Of a DNA stretch of 43,710 nucleotides, positions 43,650 to 43,710 are shown piece by piece. Each line of letters begins with the position of its first letter. The first letter of the stretch is position 1. Position numbers and translations under genes: made by a program. The notes beneath the pieces are model-generated. The model was not told the DNA's origin and did no database searches. It was given only the letters and a program-made list of their open reading frames with translations. The DNA comes from an uncultured Lachnospiraceae bacterium (GTDB lineage Bacteria; Bacillota; Clostridia; Lachnospirales; Lachnospiraceae). The stretch is taken from positions 1 to 43,710 of the forward strand of contig CANPUE010000019.1 in assembly GCA_947577185.1 (NCBI GenBank), written 5' to 3'.

Positions 43650-43710
43650 ATGACCGAAATCCCCATTTGGGAAAAGAGTAATTTGAGTTTAGAAGAAGCT
43701 GCTGCTTATT
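43650..43710 (+). CDS. xis: Excisionase, N-terminal part, runs off window
   Basis: ATG 43650, after GGAAAGGAG, opens MTEIPIWEKSNLSLEEAAAY, matching the start of Tn916-like excisionases (IPIW..., LEEAAAYF). Such Xis genes stand directly before the tyrosine integrase, expected beyond the right edge. Partial. Confidence 0.75.
   Translation, partial: MTEIPIWEKSNLSLEEAAAY

Overview
The window reads as a chromosome segment of an anaerobic Gram-positive Firmicute, most likely a gut Lachnospiraceae (Clostridia). Support: clostridial-type ScpA/ScpB, FeoA/FeoB, RpsU and TmcAL, a Wzx/Wzy-type polysaccharide locus with a CpsB/CpsC/CpsD phosphoregulatory set, GHKL/LytTR regulators, and remnants of Firmicute integrative elements. 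Almost every gene lies on the minus strand; the clear exceptions are tmcAL and the fragments at the right edge.

1-13834: one long minus-strand exopolysaccharide operon, read right to left from a strong promoter at 13806-13834: tyrosine phosphatase (CpsB), chain-length regulator (CpsC/Wzz), tyrosine autokinase (CpsD), LCP ligase, a sortase-B-like lipoprotein lacking its catalytic Cys and His, a secreted Ala-rich protein, the initiating sugar-phosphate transferase, then an AT-rich cassette (GT8, pyruvyl transferase, FrhB-like Fe-S protein, two GT2, Wzy, Wzx). The LCP gene has no usable start before its membrane helix; that helix is in the -1 frame behind an A9 run at the end of cpsD.

13908-28971: housekeeping: scpB, scpA, a metallophosphoesterase, a D,D-carboxypeptidase, rpsU, tmcAL (plus strand), plsC, cardiolipin synthase, a CDF exporter, an HPr-like protein without the phosphorylated His, a ZIP transporter, feoA-feoB with an operator-like palindrome, an orphan LytTR regulator, an FMN alpha-hydroxy-acid oxidase, and a TipA-like MerR regulator with a 19-bp-spacer promoter.

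29063-35720: a defence or resistance-like block: a two-component system (OmpR regulator, kinase) upstream of an ABC ATPase and an 800-residue FtsX-type permease, and two GNAT acetyltransferases. The GNAT pair sits behind a leader with a strong promoter, a 20-codon ORF with its own ribosome binding site, a hairpin and an intrinsic terminator, which is the layout of ribosome-mediated attenuation.

35767-43710: accessory DNA. A LytTR response regulator and a GHKL kinase head an operon with four proteins of unknown function. Hairpins with a shared GGACTTA loop and changed but still pairing stems lie in two spaces of this operon and in front of a broken paralogue. To the right is a graveyard: fragments of a metallophosphoesterase, an element-type sigma factor, paralogues of the unknown family, a large serine recombinase, an IS200-type transposase, a relaxase and MobC, and finally the first codons of an excisionase running off the window. 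I saw no tRNA, rRNA or CRISPR array.
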